64,000 bases of DNA from positions 248,001-312,000 of the forward strand of contig JAIUPQ010000002.1 in NCBI GenBank assembly GCA_020161145.1, given 5' to 3'. Under the pieces are notes generated by a model. It saw only the letters and a list, made by a program, of their open reading frames with translations, was not told the DNA's origin and ran no database searches. Shown one piece after another: positions 1-8,491 of the stretch. The DNA comes from Pseudomonadota bacterium (GTDB lineage Bacteria > Pseudomonadota > Gammaproteobacteria > Burkholderiales > Burkholderiaceae_C). Position numbers and translations under genes: made by a program. Numbering within the stretch: the stretch's first letter is position 1; the number at the start of each line of letters is the position of its first letter.

Positions 1-94
1 CCACCGATTTCAGCCAGGCGACCACAGCGCCATGTGGGCGTTGCTTCCTAAGCTCGGAGACCACATTCGTGTCAAGCAGGTAGGTGCGGGTCAA
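1..94 (-). CDS. VapC-type PIN-domain toxin, N-terminal part (continues past window start)
   Basis: The first 31 codons read (TTG)-TRTYLLDTNVVSELRK, the classic N-terminus of PIN-domain ribonucleases, in which the Asp of LLDTN is a catalytic metal ligand. The TTG start overlaps the TGA stop of the upstream antitoxin gene, so the pair is translationally coupled. VapC toxins cleave RNA, often initiator tRNA or rRNA, and are neutralised by the upstream antitoxin. The rest of the gene lies outside the window, so completeness cannot be judged. The family call is firm from the motif; the RNA target is unknown. Confidence 0.8.
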   Translation of the reverse strand, partial: MTRTYLLDTNVVSELRKQRPHGAVVAWLKSV

Positions 95-348
95 CGCAGG
101 GGCTCCGCACGGCGGCGCTTCGCTTGTCCTCGCGCAGGCAGGATCATGTCGGCCCGCGCTTCATCAGAAAGCAGCAACTGCTTCAGCGTAGGGCGCGCAG
201 CCGCCTGCAGGCGGCGCCACTCTTGCACGGGCACCAGCACGGCGGCTTCAGCGCCACGTCTGGTCACCATCTGCGGGCCTTCGACCAGGCACGCGTCCAG
301 GAACTCACTGAACCGTGCTTTCGCATCCTGAACGGGCCAGCTCTGCAT
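91..348 (-). CDS. Phd/YefM-family antitoxin of a VapBC module
   Basis: An 85-residue protein beginning MQSWPVQDAKARFSE, with MVTRRGAEAAVLVPVQEW further on. This is the standard Phd/YefM fold signature: an N-terminal DNA-binding half and a C-terminal toxin-binding tail rich in Arg and Lys. I prefer the ATG at 348 over an in-frame ATG at 372. GGAA lies six bases upstream of 348, and the longer start would fall inside the candidate operator at 364-381. The gene overlaps the toxin gene by 4 nt. It presumably represses its own operon and neutralises the toxin. Confidence 0.85.
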   Translation of the reverse strand: MQSWPVQDAKARFSEFLDACLVEGPQMVTRRGAEAAVLVPVQEWRRLQAAARPTLKQLLLSDEARADMILPARGQAKRRRAEPLR

Positions 349-363
349 GGCAATTCCAATCAA

Positions 364-381
364 ACTAGTCATCTAACTAGT
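364..381. promoter_or_regulatory. Candidate autoregulatory operator of the toxin-antitoxin operon
   Basis: Two copies of the self-complementary hexamer ACTAGT (364-369 and 376-381) are separated by six bases, just upstream of the antitoxin start at 348. Phd/YefM antitoxins bind paired short palindromes over their own promoters, so this fits an operator. Binding itself is inferred. Confidence 0.55.
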
Positions 382-452
382 CTGACATGATGGGCGGTGC
401 GTGTCAAACCACCCTTGGGCTTTGGCGCCGGTGAACGCTGCGTAGCCCGGCC

Positions 453-1898
453 TCAATGCACCGTACACACCATGCACGGATCGAACGAGCGCACGATGTG
501 CTGCACCGCGACGTGCTGCGCGTCGCCCTCGCCGATGGGGGCGCCGACCAGCGCGGCTTCCAGTGGGCCGGGCGAGCCGGCCGCGTCGCGGGGTGAGAAG
601 TTCCAACTGGTAGGCGCAATGATCTGGTAGTTGGCGATGCGCCCACCCTCGATGCGCACCCAGTGGCCCAGGCTGCCGCGCGCGGCTTCGGTCAGGCCCG
701 CGCCCAGGGCCTCGCTGCGCGGTGTGGCGGGCACGGCGAACGGCGCCTGCGGGTCGATGGCGCGCAGCCACTCTTGCATCAGCGGCAGCAGCCGGGCGAT
801 CTCCACCAGCCGGCCCAGCACGCGCGTCAACACGGTGCTGCCTACGCCGCCGCCGGGCTGGGCACCGGCCAATGCGCGCAGCGGGGCGTGGCCGTCGGTG
901 AGCTGACGCGCCAGCGCGCCCACCTCCACGGTGCGGCCAGCCAGCCGGGGTGCTTTGCACCAGGTGTAGGCGCCGGGCTTGTCTGGCGCGGGCAGGGTCT
1001 GGCCGTGCAGCGGGTGCAGCGGGGCGTCTCCGTCCAGCCAGGCGTGGTGGGTGTCTTCGGTGAGGGTGGCCAGGTCGGGCGCGCCCAGCGCCTGGCCGTC
1101 CCAGAGGCCGCCGCCAAAGGCCTGCTGCGGCGCGGCCCAGGCCATGGCGCGGTCGGCGCCGGGGCCCAGGGTGTGCAGGGCCAGATCGGCGGCAATTTCT
1201 TGCCACAGCGCCATGTCGCTGCCGGGGCCGGGCTGCAGCGCGGCGGCGGCGGCCAGCGGCGCGCCGAAGGTGGTGGTCTCCAAAAAAGCCTGCATCTCGG
1301 CCAGCCGTGCCAGCAGCCGCAGCCGCTCGCTGCCCGAGAGGGCGCGGGCGCTGCCGCCGGGGGTGACGCTGCCGGTGTGGGGCCATTTGCCGCCCAGCGT
1401 GCCCATGAGTTCCAGCCAGCGCGCGCGGGCGGCGGCGGCGGCGCGGCTGTGGGCGCCAGGCGCGGGGCCGGCCAGTGCGCCAAAGCGGCGCAGGGCCTCG
1501 GCATGCCAGGGCCGGCCGCTGTAGCAGGGCCGCGCAAAGTCGGGCATGAAGAACAGGTAGAAGTGCGTCAGGTGGTCGGCCAGGTTTTCGCAGCCGGCCA
1601 GCAGGCGCTGCATCAGCAGGCCGTTGGGCGGCGGCGTGACATGCCAGGCGGCGGCCAGTGCGCGCGCGGCGGCCAGTGACTGCGCCACCGAGCAGATGCC
1701 GCAGATGCGCGGCACGATGGTCAGTGCGTCCAGCGGGTCGCGCCCGCGCAGCATGGCCTCGAAGCCGCGGAACATGGGGGCGTTGACGCGGGCCTCGGCG
1801 ACGCGGCCGTCGGCCACGTCCAGCCGCACTTCGAGGTCGCCCTCCACACGGTTGAACGGGCCGACGACGAGCCGGGTGCGGGCCGGCGGTGGGGTCAT
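453..1898 (-). CDS. hoxC: Regulatory (H2-sensing) [NiFe]-hydrogenase large subunit
   Basis: A 481-residue large subunit of the HoxC/HupV class. The N-terminal nickel-site motif RICGICS is at residues 64-70 (Cys66, Cys69) and the C-terminal motif DPCMVCTVH at 473-481 (Cys475, Cys478). The protein ends exactly at that His. Catalytic hydrogenases carry a C-terminal extension removed by a maturation protease; H2-sensing hydrogenases lack it, so the ending supports a sensor role. The ATG at 1898 overlaps the hoxB stop (ATGA). With HoxB it would form a cytoplasmic H2 sensor feeding the regulator HoxA encoded upstream. Maturation would need hyp genes, which are not in the window. Confidence 0.93.
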   Translation of the reverse strand: MTPPPARTRLVVGPFNRVEGDLEVRLDVADGRVAEARVNAPMFRGFEAMLRGRDPLDALTIVPRICGICSVAQSLAAARALAAAWHVTPPPNGLLMQRLLAGCENLADHLTHFYLFFMPDFARPCYSGRPWHAEALRRFGALAGPAPGAHSRAAAAARARWLELMGTLGGKWPHTGSVTPGGSARALSGSERLRLLARLAEMQAFLETTTFGAPLAAAAALQPGPGSDMALWQEIAADLALHTLGPGADRAMAWAAPQQAFGGGLWDGQALGAPDLATLTEDTHHAWLDGDAPLHPLHGQTLPAPDKPGAYTWCKAPRLAGRTVEVGALARQLTDGHAPLRALAGAQPGGGVGSTVLTRVLGRLVEIARLLPLMQEWLRAIDPQAPFAVPATPRSEALGAGLTEAARGSLGHWVRIEGGRIANYQIIAPTSWNFSPRDAAGSPGPLEAALVGAPIGEGDAQHVAVQHIVRSFDPCMVCTVH

Positions 1899-2893
1899 TT
1901 CTTCAGGCCTGTGCGGCGGATGGCCGGTGCCACCACGGGCGTGTGGTGCGAGGCGTTTTCCTTGACCCGGCGCGGCGTGGCGCTTTTGGACAGCGAGGCC
2001 AGCGCGACGAACCAGGCCTTGGGCATGTCGGTGGGCAGGCCGATGGGAATGCCGGCGATCTTGGGCGTGGCGTGGTAGGGGTGGCCCGGGTCTTGAAAAC
2101 CGGGCTCGGTGCAACTGATGCAGGCGTAGCCGCCCCGGGTGCAACTGCCTTCGCCGTTCCACAGCCGGGTGTTGCAGTCGGCGTGGGCCTGGGTGCCTTT
2201 GCAGCCCATGTGCTCCATCATGCAGCCCAGGTCGGATGGCTTTTCGGCGCTGGCCTTGAACTCGTAGAACTCGTTGCGGGTGCAGCCGTGGTGCACCAGT
2301 TGGTCGGCGTAGAAGCGGGGCCGGCCCAGCGCGTCCAGGTCATCGGCGGTCAGTACACCCTGGGCCAGTGCGGTCAGCGTCTCCAGCACCCAGTCGGGGT
2401 GGGTGGGGCAGCCGGCCACGTTGACCACCGGCAGGCCGCTCGGGTCGCGAAAGCCGGTGCCCAGCAGGCCACCGGGTTCGGCGTTCTCGTACTGCAGGCC
2501 GCAGGCGTCGGCGGGGTTGGCGCCGGTGGCCGAGAAACCGCCCCAGGCGGCGCAACTGCCCACGGCGACGACGTGGCGCGCGCGCGGCGCCAGCCGCTCG
2601 ATCCAGGTCATCATGGGCGTGCCGGTGCCAGCCAGCAGGTGGAAGCGGCCACTGCGCTGCGGCCCGCGCAGCACGGCGCCTTCCAGGCACAAGATGTCGA
2701 GGGGCGCGCGGCCGGCGGCCAGGTCTTCCAGCAGCGCGACGACTTCGCCTTGCCCGGCCTCGGACAGCGAGGGGTGCCACAGCCAGGTGAGGCCGCTGGC
2801 GGCCACGCGGGCCGGGAAGTCGGGCGTGTCGGCGCACAGCAGCGACATGCTGCAGCCGCCGCAGCCGCCTGATTGCAGCCAAAGAACGTTCAT
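1895..2893 (-). CDS. hoxB: Regulatory [NiFe]-hydrogenase small subunit
   Basis: A 332-residue small subunit of the HoxB/HupU class. Iron-sulfur cluster ligands are visible in QSGGCGGCS (residues 7-15), GSCAAWGG, VAGCPTHP, HHGCTRNE and the Cys-rich segment from LGCMMEHMGC to YACISCTEPG. There is no Tat signal peptide, as expected for a cytoplasmic sensor rather than an exported uptake hydrogenase. A tail of about 45 residues follows the last cluster region; in studied H2 sensors this tail is used for oligomerisation and contact with the kinase. Translation starts at the ATG at 2893, and the Shine-Dalgarno GGAGGG lies within the 66-bp element at 2890-2955. Confidence 0.93.
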   Translation of the reverse strand: MNVLWLQSGGCGGCSMSLLCADTPDFPARVAASGLTWLWHPSLSEAGQGEVVALLEDLAAGRAPLDILCLEGAVLRGPQRSGRFHLLAGTGTPMMTWIERLAPRARHVVAVGSCAAWGGFSATGANPADACGLQYENAEPGGLLGTGFRDPSGLPVVNVAGCPTHPDWVLETLTALAQGVLTADDLDALGRPRFYADQLVHHGCTRNEFYEFKASAEKPSDLGCMMEHMGCKGTQAHADCNTRLWNGEGSCTRGGYACISCTEPGFQDPGHPYHATPKIAGIPIGLPTDMPKAWFVALASLSKSATPRRVKENASHHTPVVAPAIRRTGLKK

Positions 2894-2955
2894 TGGACTA
2901 CCCTCCGCACTGCGTGCTGCGGGATTCGCACTTGGGAGCGGCCCGGCGTACTCAT
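2890..2955 (-). repeat. 66-bp dispersed element with a 21-codon coupled ORF, copy 1 (upstream of hoxB)
   Basis: On the minus strand this segment opens with an ATG overlapping the hoxA stop (CCATGA). It reads 21 codons ([13 protein letters not shown] followed by HAVRRVVQ) and ends in a TGA overlapping the hoxB start (CAATGA). It contains the Shine-Dalgarno GGAGGG for hoxB. A second copy at 54667-54732 has the same length and the same arrangement and differs at six positions. Of those, four change the amino acid and two are silent, so there is no sign of selection on the peptide. The segment may be a coupling leader, a structured RNA element or both. Function is unknown to me. Confidence 0.75.
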
Positions 2956-4394
2956 GGCGCCACCTCCAGCCGCTGCAGCTTGGCGCGCAGGCCCACGCGC
3001 GAGAGGCCCAGCTCCTGCGCGGCCTGGGTCTTGTTCCAGCGGTGGCGCAGCAGCGCTTCCTTGAGGATCATGGCCTCGACGGCATCAAGCCGCTCTTGCA
3101 GTGTGCCGCGCGCGGGCAGCGTGCGCTCCAGCGCGCTGGCCTGCAGCGCAGCGCCGGTCTGGCCCCGGGTGACGGTGGCTGAGAACAGCTCGGGGCCAAT
3201 GGTCAGTCCGTCGGCCAGCACCACGGCGCGGCGCAATTCGTTGCGCAACTCGCGCACGTTGCCGGGCCAGCCGTAGGCGTGCAGCGCGGCCAGCGCGGCC
3301 GGCGTGAAGCGCGGTGCGGGCCGGCCGTGCTCGTTGGCCAGTGCGGCCAGCAGGTGCTCGGCAATGGGCGTCAAATCGCCCAGCCGCTCGCGCAGCGGCG
3401 GCAGCGTCAAGGTGAACTCGGCCAGGCGGTAGTAGAGGTCTTCGCGAAAACGGCCGGCCTGCACCTCGGCGGCCAGGTCGCGGTGGGTGGCGCACAGCAC
3501 GCGCACGTCCACCGGCACGGCGCGGGTGGCGCCCACGGGGCGCACCTCGCGCTCTTGCAGCACGCGCAGCAGCTTGACCTGGAAGTGCGGCGAGGTCTCG
3601 CCGATTTCGTCCAGGAACACGGTGCCGCCGTGGGCGCGCTGAAACAGGCCCACGTGGTCGTCCACCGCGCCGGTAAAGGCGCCCCGGCGGTGGCCGAACA
3701 GCTCGCTTTCAAGCAGGGTGTCGGCCAGCGCCGCGCAGTTCTCGACGACGAACGGCCCGCTGATGCGCGGGCTGGCGTAGTGCATGGCGCGGGCCAGCAG
3801 CTCTTTGCCGGTGCCCGAGGCGCCCAGCAGCAGCACCGAGACGTTGTGCACGGCCACGCGCGCGGCCACCTCGCACAGCGCATCCAGCGGGCTGCCCGGT
3901 GCGCGGCGGATCTGCTCGAAGGCGTAGGCGGCGCTGGCCTGGGCCACCGCGCCGGCGTGGCGCTGGTGCAGCACGGCCGGTGCGGCGCGCAGATCCAGCT
4001 CCAGCCGCGAGATGCCGTGTTGCAGCGCGCGCGCCTGCACGGCCTCGCGCACCACGCTCAGCAGGTGGTCGGGCATCCAGGGCTTGAGCAGGTACTGGTA
4101 GAGGCCGGCCTCGTTGATGCCGGCGATGATGTCTTCGCTGTCGGTGTAGCCCGAGACGATGATGCGCACACAGTCGGGCCAGCGCTCGCGCACTTCTTTG
4201 AGAAAGACGATGCCGCTGGTGCCGGGCATGCGCTGGTCGCACAGGATGACGCTGACGTCGGCGGCCTGCAGGTGGGCGCGGGCGGTGGGCAGGTCGGTGG
4301 CGGTGCGCACCTCGAAGTCGTCATCCAGCGTGCGCCGGATGGCATCCAGGGAATGCGGCTCGTCGTCGAGCACAAGGATGGTCTCGCGCGGCAT
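2952..4394 (-). CDS. hoxA: NtrC-family response regulator of the hydrogenase system
   Basis: A 480-residue sigma-54 activator. The receiver domain (1-120) has the acidic pair Asp10/Asp11, phospho-acceptor Asp53 (LCDQRMPG) and Lys104. The AAA+ domain has Walker A GASGTGKE at 191-198 and the sigma-54 contact loop GAFTGA at 238-243. The C-terminus is a Fis-type helix-turn-helix ([20 protein letters not shown]). Identification as HoxA/HupR rests on domain order plus direct linkage to hoxB and hoxC. In studied systems HoxA activates hydrogenase operons and is controlled by HoxBC through the kinase HoxJ. Neither a hoxJ-like gene nor hydrogenase structural genes are present here. The start is 59 bp from the divergent cbpA. 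Confidence 0.88.
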   Translation of the reverse strand: MPRETILVLDDEPHSLDAIRRTLDDDFEVRTATDLPTARAHLQAADVSVILCDQRMPGTSGIVFLKEVRERWPDCVRIIVSGYTDSEDIIAGINEAGLYQYLLKPWMPDHLLSVVREAVQARALQHGISRLELDLRAAPAVLHQRHAGAVAQASAAYAFEQIRRAPGSPLDALCEVAARVAVHNVSVLLLGASGTGKELLARAMHYASPRISGPFVVENCAALADTLLESELFGHRRGAFTGAVDDHVGLFQRAHGGTVFLDEIGETSPHFQVKLLRVLQEREVRPVGATRAVPVDVRVLCATHRDLAAEVQAGRFREDLYYRLAEFTLTLPPLRERLGDLTPIAEHLLAALANEHGRPAPRFTPAALAALHAYGWPGNVRELRNELRRAVVLADGLTIGPELFSATVTRGQTGAALQASALERTLPARGTLQERLDAVEAMILKEALLRHRWNKTQAAQELGLSRVGLRAKLQRLEVAP

Positions 4395-4453
4395 GGGCAG
4401 AATCGTAGCATCGGCTAATCTCTCGTCCTATTCCCATTTGCCCAGGCTGCCCC

Positions 4454-5431
4454 ATGCAGTTCCAAGACTATTACGCCATCCTTGGTGTGCCCAAGGACGC
4501 CAGCGCGGATGCCATCAAGAAGGCCTACCGCAAGCTGGCACGCCAATACCACCCGGATGTCAGCCAGGCGCCCGATGCGTCGGCGCGCATGGCCGAGATC
4601 AACGAGGCCAACGACGTGCTCGGCGATGCCGAGAAGCGCGCCGCCTACGACGCCGTGGGTGCCCAGGCCTGGGCCCAGGGCGCGCGCAGCCAGGACGACG
4701 TGCGGCCACCACCGGGCTGGAACAGCGGCTTTGAGTTCACCGGCGCACCGGGCGACGAGCGGGCCGGTGACCACAGCGCGTTTTTTGAAGAGCTGTTCGG
4801 CCGCGCGGCCCGCGCCCAGCGGGGCAGCGGGCGCAGTGGGGGTGGCGGTGGCGGCGCCATGCGCGGTAGCGACCACCATGCGCGCATCGAGATCGACCTG
4901 GCCGATGCCTACAGCGGCGCCGAGCGCGCCATCACGCTGCGCGGCGCGCATCTGGATGCGCAGGGGCAGGTGGTGGGCGACGAGCGCACGCTGCAAGTGA
5001 AGATTCCGGCCGGTGTGCGCGACGGGCAGATGATCCGGCTGGCGGGGCAGGGCAGCCCGGGTTTGGGCGGCGGCCCGGCGGGCGACCTGCTGCTGGAGGT
5101 GCAACTGCGCAGCGACGCGCGCTGGCGTGCCGAAGGGGCCGACGTGATCCAGCGCCTCTTTGCCAGCCCCTGGGAGCTGGCCCTGGGCGCCGAGGTGACG
5201 GTGACCACACCCGGTGGCAGCACCTTGACCGTGACCATCCCGGCCGGCTCCAACGTCGGGCGCAAGCTGCGGCTCAAGGGGCGGGGGCTGCCAGCGCCAT
5301 CGGCCAGTTCGGTGGCGGGGGACCTGTACCTGGAGTTGGCAGCGGCCATCCCCAGCCCGGTGACCGACACGCAGCGCACGGCGTGGCGCACGCTGGCCGA
5401 TGCCTACCCTGGTTTCAATCCGCGCGCTTGA
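4454..5431 (+). CDS. cbpA: DnaJ-like co-chaperone CbpA
   Basis: A 325-residue class B J-protein. The N-terminal J domain starts MQFQDYYAILGVPKDAS and has the DnaK-stimulating HPD triad at residues 33-35. A Gly-rich linker follows (about 110-135), then two DnaJ C-terminal substrate-binding domains. The zinc-finger module of DnaJ itself is missing, which separates CbpA from DnaJ. It would deliver clients to DnaK and may bind curved DNA. The immediate downstream gene encodes its modulator CbpM, the usual pairing. Its promoter shares the 59-bp gap with the divergent hoxA. Confidence 0.92.
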   Translation: MQFQDYYAILGVPKDASADAIKKAYRKLARQYHPDVSQAPDASARMAEINEANDVLGDAEKRAAYDAVGAQAWAQGARSQDDVRPPPGWNSGFEFTGAPGDERAGDHSAFFEELFGRAARAQRGSGRSGGGGGGAMRGSDHHARIEIDLADAYSGAERAITLRGAHLDAQGQVVGDERTLQVKIPAGVRDGQMIRLAGQGSPGLGGGPAGDLLLEVQLRSDARWRAEGADVIQRLFASPWELALGAEVTVTTPGGSTLTVTIPAGSNVGRKLRLKGRGLPAPSASSVAGDLYLELAAAIPSPVTDTQRTAWRTLADAYPGFNPRA

Positions 5432-5442
5432 GGAGCATGACG

Positions 5443-5730
5443 ATGAGCGACATTCATGTGGATCTGATCGAGGCGCTGTCGGTGCAGCAACTGGCCCAGG
5501 GCAGCGGCATGTCGCCCGAATGGGTGCTGACGCGCATCGAAGCTGGCCTGATCGAGGGCGAGGCCGATGGCGCGAGCTGGCGTTTTGCCAGCGCCACACT
5601 GGTGCGCGCGCGGCGCATGGCGCATCTGGAGCGGTGCTTTGACGCCGACCCCCAACTGGCCGCGCTGACCACCGACCTGATTGAAGAGGTGACGCGCCTG
5701 CGGGCGCAGGTGCGCATGCTGGCTGGGTAA
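5443..5730 (+). CDS. cbpM: Chaperone modulator CbpM
   Basis: A 95-residue protein of the MerR-like CbpM family, encoded right after cbpA. CbpM binds the J domain of CbpA and blocks its stimulation of DnaK. The sequence shows the family pattern of an N-terminal helix-turn-helix-like half (LSVQQLAQGSGMSPEWVLTR) and a C-terminal helical half (DLIEEVTRLRAQVRML). The ATG at 5443 is chosen because AGGAG at 5431-5435 lies seven bases upstream; an in-frame ATG at 5437 would be only one base from it. The cbpA stop overlaps the ribosome binding site. Confidence 0.85.
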   Translation: MSDIHVDLIEALSVQQLAQGSGMSPEWVLTRIEAGLIEGEADGASWRFASATLVRARRMAHLERCFDADPQLAALTTDLIEEVTRLRAQVRMLAG

Positions 5731-5751
5731 GGTCTTTGGCGCCCAGACGCA

Positions 5752-5780
5752 ACAAAGCCCGCTGCTCGAGCGGGCTTTGT
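5752..5780. terminator. Bidirectional intrinsic terminator between cbpM and rpmG
   Basis: A perfect 12-bp stem, ACAAAGCCCGCT (5752-5763) paired with AGCGGGCTTTGT (5769-5780), encloses a 5-base loop. A-rich and T-rich ends flank it. It lies between convergent genes and can serve both strands. Confidence 0.85.
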
Positions 5781-5811
5781 GGTTTGTGGCCAAGGGCCTC
5801 GGCTCAGTGGA

Positions 5812-5982
5812 TCACTTGAGCTTGATTTCCTTGTACAGCACGTGCTTGCGCGCTTTGGGGTCGAACTTCATGAATTCCAGCTTCTGGGGCGTGGTCTTCT
5901 TGTTCTTGGCCGTGGTGTAGAAGTGGCCGGTGCCCGCGGTGGACTCCAGCTTGATTTTCTCGCGGCCGCCTTTGCTTGCCAT
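5812..5982 (-). CDS. rpmG: 50S ribosomal protein L33
   Basis: A 56-residue reading frame translating to [20 protein letters not shown], then [20 protein letters not shown] and the ending [16 protein letters not shown]. This is the standard proteobacterial L33 sequence and length, and the version lacks the zinc-binding Cys pairs. It follows rpmB on the same strand with a 26-bp gap, the usual order in proteobacteria. GGAG precedes the ATG at 5982. The gene is expected to be co-transcribed with rpmB from the promoter at 6333-6362 and to end at the hairpin at 5752-5780. Confidence 0.97.
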   Translation of the reverse strand: MASKGGREKIKLESTAGTGHFYTTAKNKKTTPQKLEFMKFDPKARKHVLYKEIKLK

Positions 5983-6008
5983 GGTGGTTCTCCTTGCTCA
6001 GTACCGGG

Positions 6009-6242
6009 TCAGAGTTGGCCTTTGGCGCGCAGATCGGCCACGATCTGGTCGATGCCGACCTTGTCGATCAGGCGCAGCGCGGCGTTGGTGATGCGCAGGC
6101 GCACCCAGCGGTTCTCGCTCTCGACCCAGAAGCGGCGGTACTGCAGGTTAGGCAGAAACCGACGCTTGGTTTTGTTGTTGGCGTGGGAAACACGGTTCCC
6201 GACCATCGGGCCTTTGCCCGTGACTTGACAGACGCGTGCCAT
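6009..6242 (-). CDS. rpmB: 50S ribosomal protein L28
   Basis: A 77-residue protein starting [20 protein letters not shown], typical of L28, with the [19 protein letters not shown] core. The reading frame could extend to an ATG at 6314, but the family length and the conserved MARVCQ start put the true start at 6242. It is the first gene of the rpmB-rpmG operon, downstream of a good sigma-70-type promoter at 6333-6362. Confidence 0.97.
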   Translation of the reverse strand: MARVCQVTGKGPMVGNRVSHANNKTKRRFLPNLQYRRFWVESENRWVRLRITNAALRLIDKVGIDQIVADLRAKGQL

Positions 6243-6332
6243 GTGGCTGCTCCGAATGTTCTGGTGCGCTGTTTGATGGCGCTTGACAAAAAAGGCCAAG
6301 CTGGCACGCGCCAAGCTTCGGCAAAGACTGCG

Positions 6333-7399
<1,067 letters not shown>

Positions 7400-7465
7400 C
7401 TAAAAAGCCTCGGGAGCAGTTGGCCTGCGGTGTTTTGCATCGGTCCGATAGGAGAAAGCCACGCC

Positions 7466-8137
7466 ATGTCGATGTTGACCAACCTCGATCTGATTCGCCG
7501 GGTGCCGCTGTTTTCGCTGCTCACCACTGAACAAGCCCAAGCCATTGCCGATGGCGTCGTCAAGCGCCGCTTCAGGCGTGGCGAGCTGGTGGTGGAGCAG
7601 GGCAAGAAAAGCAATGCCCTCTACATCCTGCTCAGCGGCCGCGCCCGCGTGCTGACGGCCGACAGCCGGGGCCGCGAGGTCATCCTGGCCGTGCTGGAGG
7701 CGGGCGACTACGTGGGCGAGATGAGCCTCATCGACAACCAGCCCCACTCGGCCACGGTGCGCTGCGAGGTGCAGTCCGACATGCTGATCCTGGGCCGGGC
7801 CGAGTTTGCGCGCTGCCTGCCCGAGAACTCCAGCCTCTCCTACGCCATCATGCGCGGCCTGGTGGCGCGGCTGCGCAGCGCCGACCGCCAGATCGAGTCG
7901 CTGGCGCTGCTGGACGTCTACGGCCGCGTGGCGCGGGCCTTGCTGGACATGGCCGAAGAGGTCGATGGCCAGCAGGTGGTGCGCGGCAAGGTCTCGCGGC
8001 AAGACATGGCCAAAGTCGTCGGCGCCTCGCGCGAGATGGTCAGCCGGGTGATGAAAGACCTCGAAGAGCGCGGCGTCATCGAGACGCTGGACACCGGCTC
8101 GGTGCTGCTCAAGGAGCGGCTGGCCGCCACCGAGTGA
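7466..8137 (+). CDS. Crp/Fnr-family transcriptional regulator
   Basis: A 223-residue protein. The N-terminal cyclic-nucleotide-binding beta barrel covers about residues 10-125 (RRGELVVEQGKKSNALYILL and AGDYVGEMSLID), followed by a dimerisation helix and a C-terminal winged helix-turn-helix (SRQDMAKVVGASREMVSRVM). The N-terminal Cys cluster of Fnr is absent, so it is not an oxygen-sensing Fnr. GGAGAAAG lies a few bases upstream of the ATG. The PGEMS-like loop suggests cAMP or another nucleotide as ligand, but the key phosphate-binding residues cannot be assigned confidently. Its regulon is not visible from the context. Confidence 0.88.
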   Translation: MSMLTNLDLIRRVPLFSLLTTEQAQAIADGVVKRRFRRGELVVEQGKKSNALYILLSGRARVLTADSRGREVILAVLEAGDYVGEMSLIDNQPHSATVRCEVQSDMLILGRAEFARCLPENSSLSYAIMRGLVARLRSADRQIESLALLDVYGRVARALLDMAEEVDGQQVVRGKVSRQDMAKVVGASREMVSRVMKDLEERGVIETLDTGSVLLKERLAATE

Positions 8138-8138
8138 T

Positions 8139-8423
8139 GTGAGCGGGTGGGCCGGCGGTTGGGCCAGGCCTTTGCGGCGACGGTGGCCCATTCAGCGGAT
8201 GCGGGATTGCCATCAAGCGATCCTGACCTTGGTGCGCTTGTGCCAGGCCACGTTGCCTGAAGTGTTGGGGCTGATCGAGCGTGAACAGCTCCATGGGTTG
8301 GGCTGCGGGGTGGTGGACGTGATGCTGTTGGCGCCCACTCGCCTGACGGCAGGCGCAAGGCTGTGGACGCCGGGCAAGCGGCTGGCGGCGCTGGCTCAGC
8401 GCTTTGGCGTGAGCCATCGGTAG
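8139..8423 (+). pseudogene. Remnant of a PIN-domain (VapC-type) toxin gene, C-terminal half
   Basis: From about 8260 the frame reads [20 protein letters not shown], then [31 protein letters not shown]. That matches the last third of PIN-domain toxins, including the acidic residue in VDxxLLA and the LWTxDKRL segment. The N-terminal half with the LLDTN-type motif is missing, and the residues before about 8240 do not resemble the family. No antitoxin lies next to it. It is most simply a decayed toxin gene left between the Crp-type gene and ftsK. Nothing else is recognisable in the 354-bp gap. Confidence 0.6.
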
Positions 8424-8491
8424 AGGCGGTGCGTGGCCGGACTCGCGGCCAGCAGAGACAATCCCCGCGTGACTCCTATCGCCGCTCGCCC

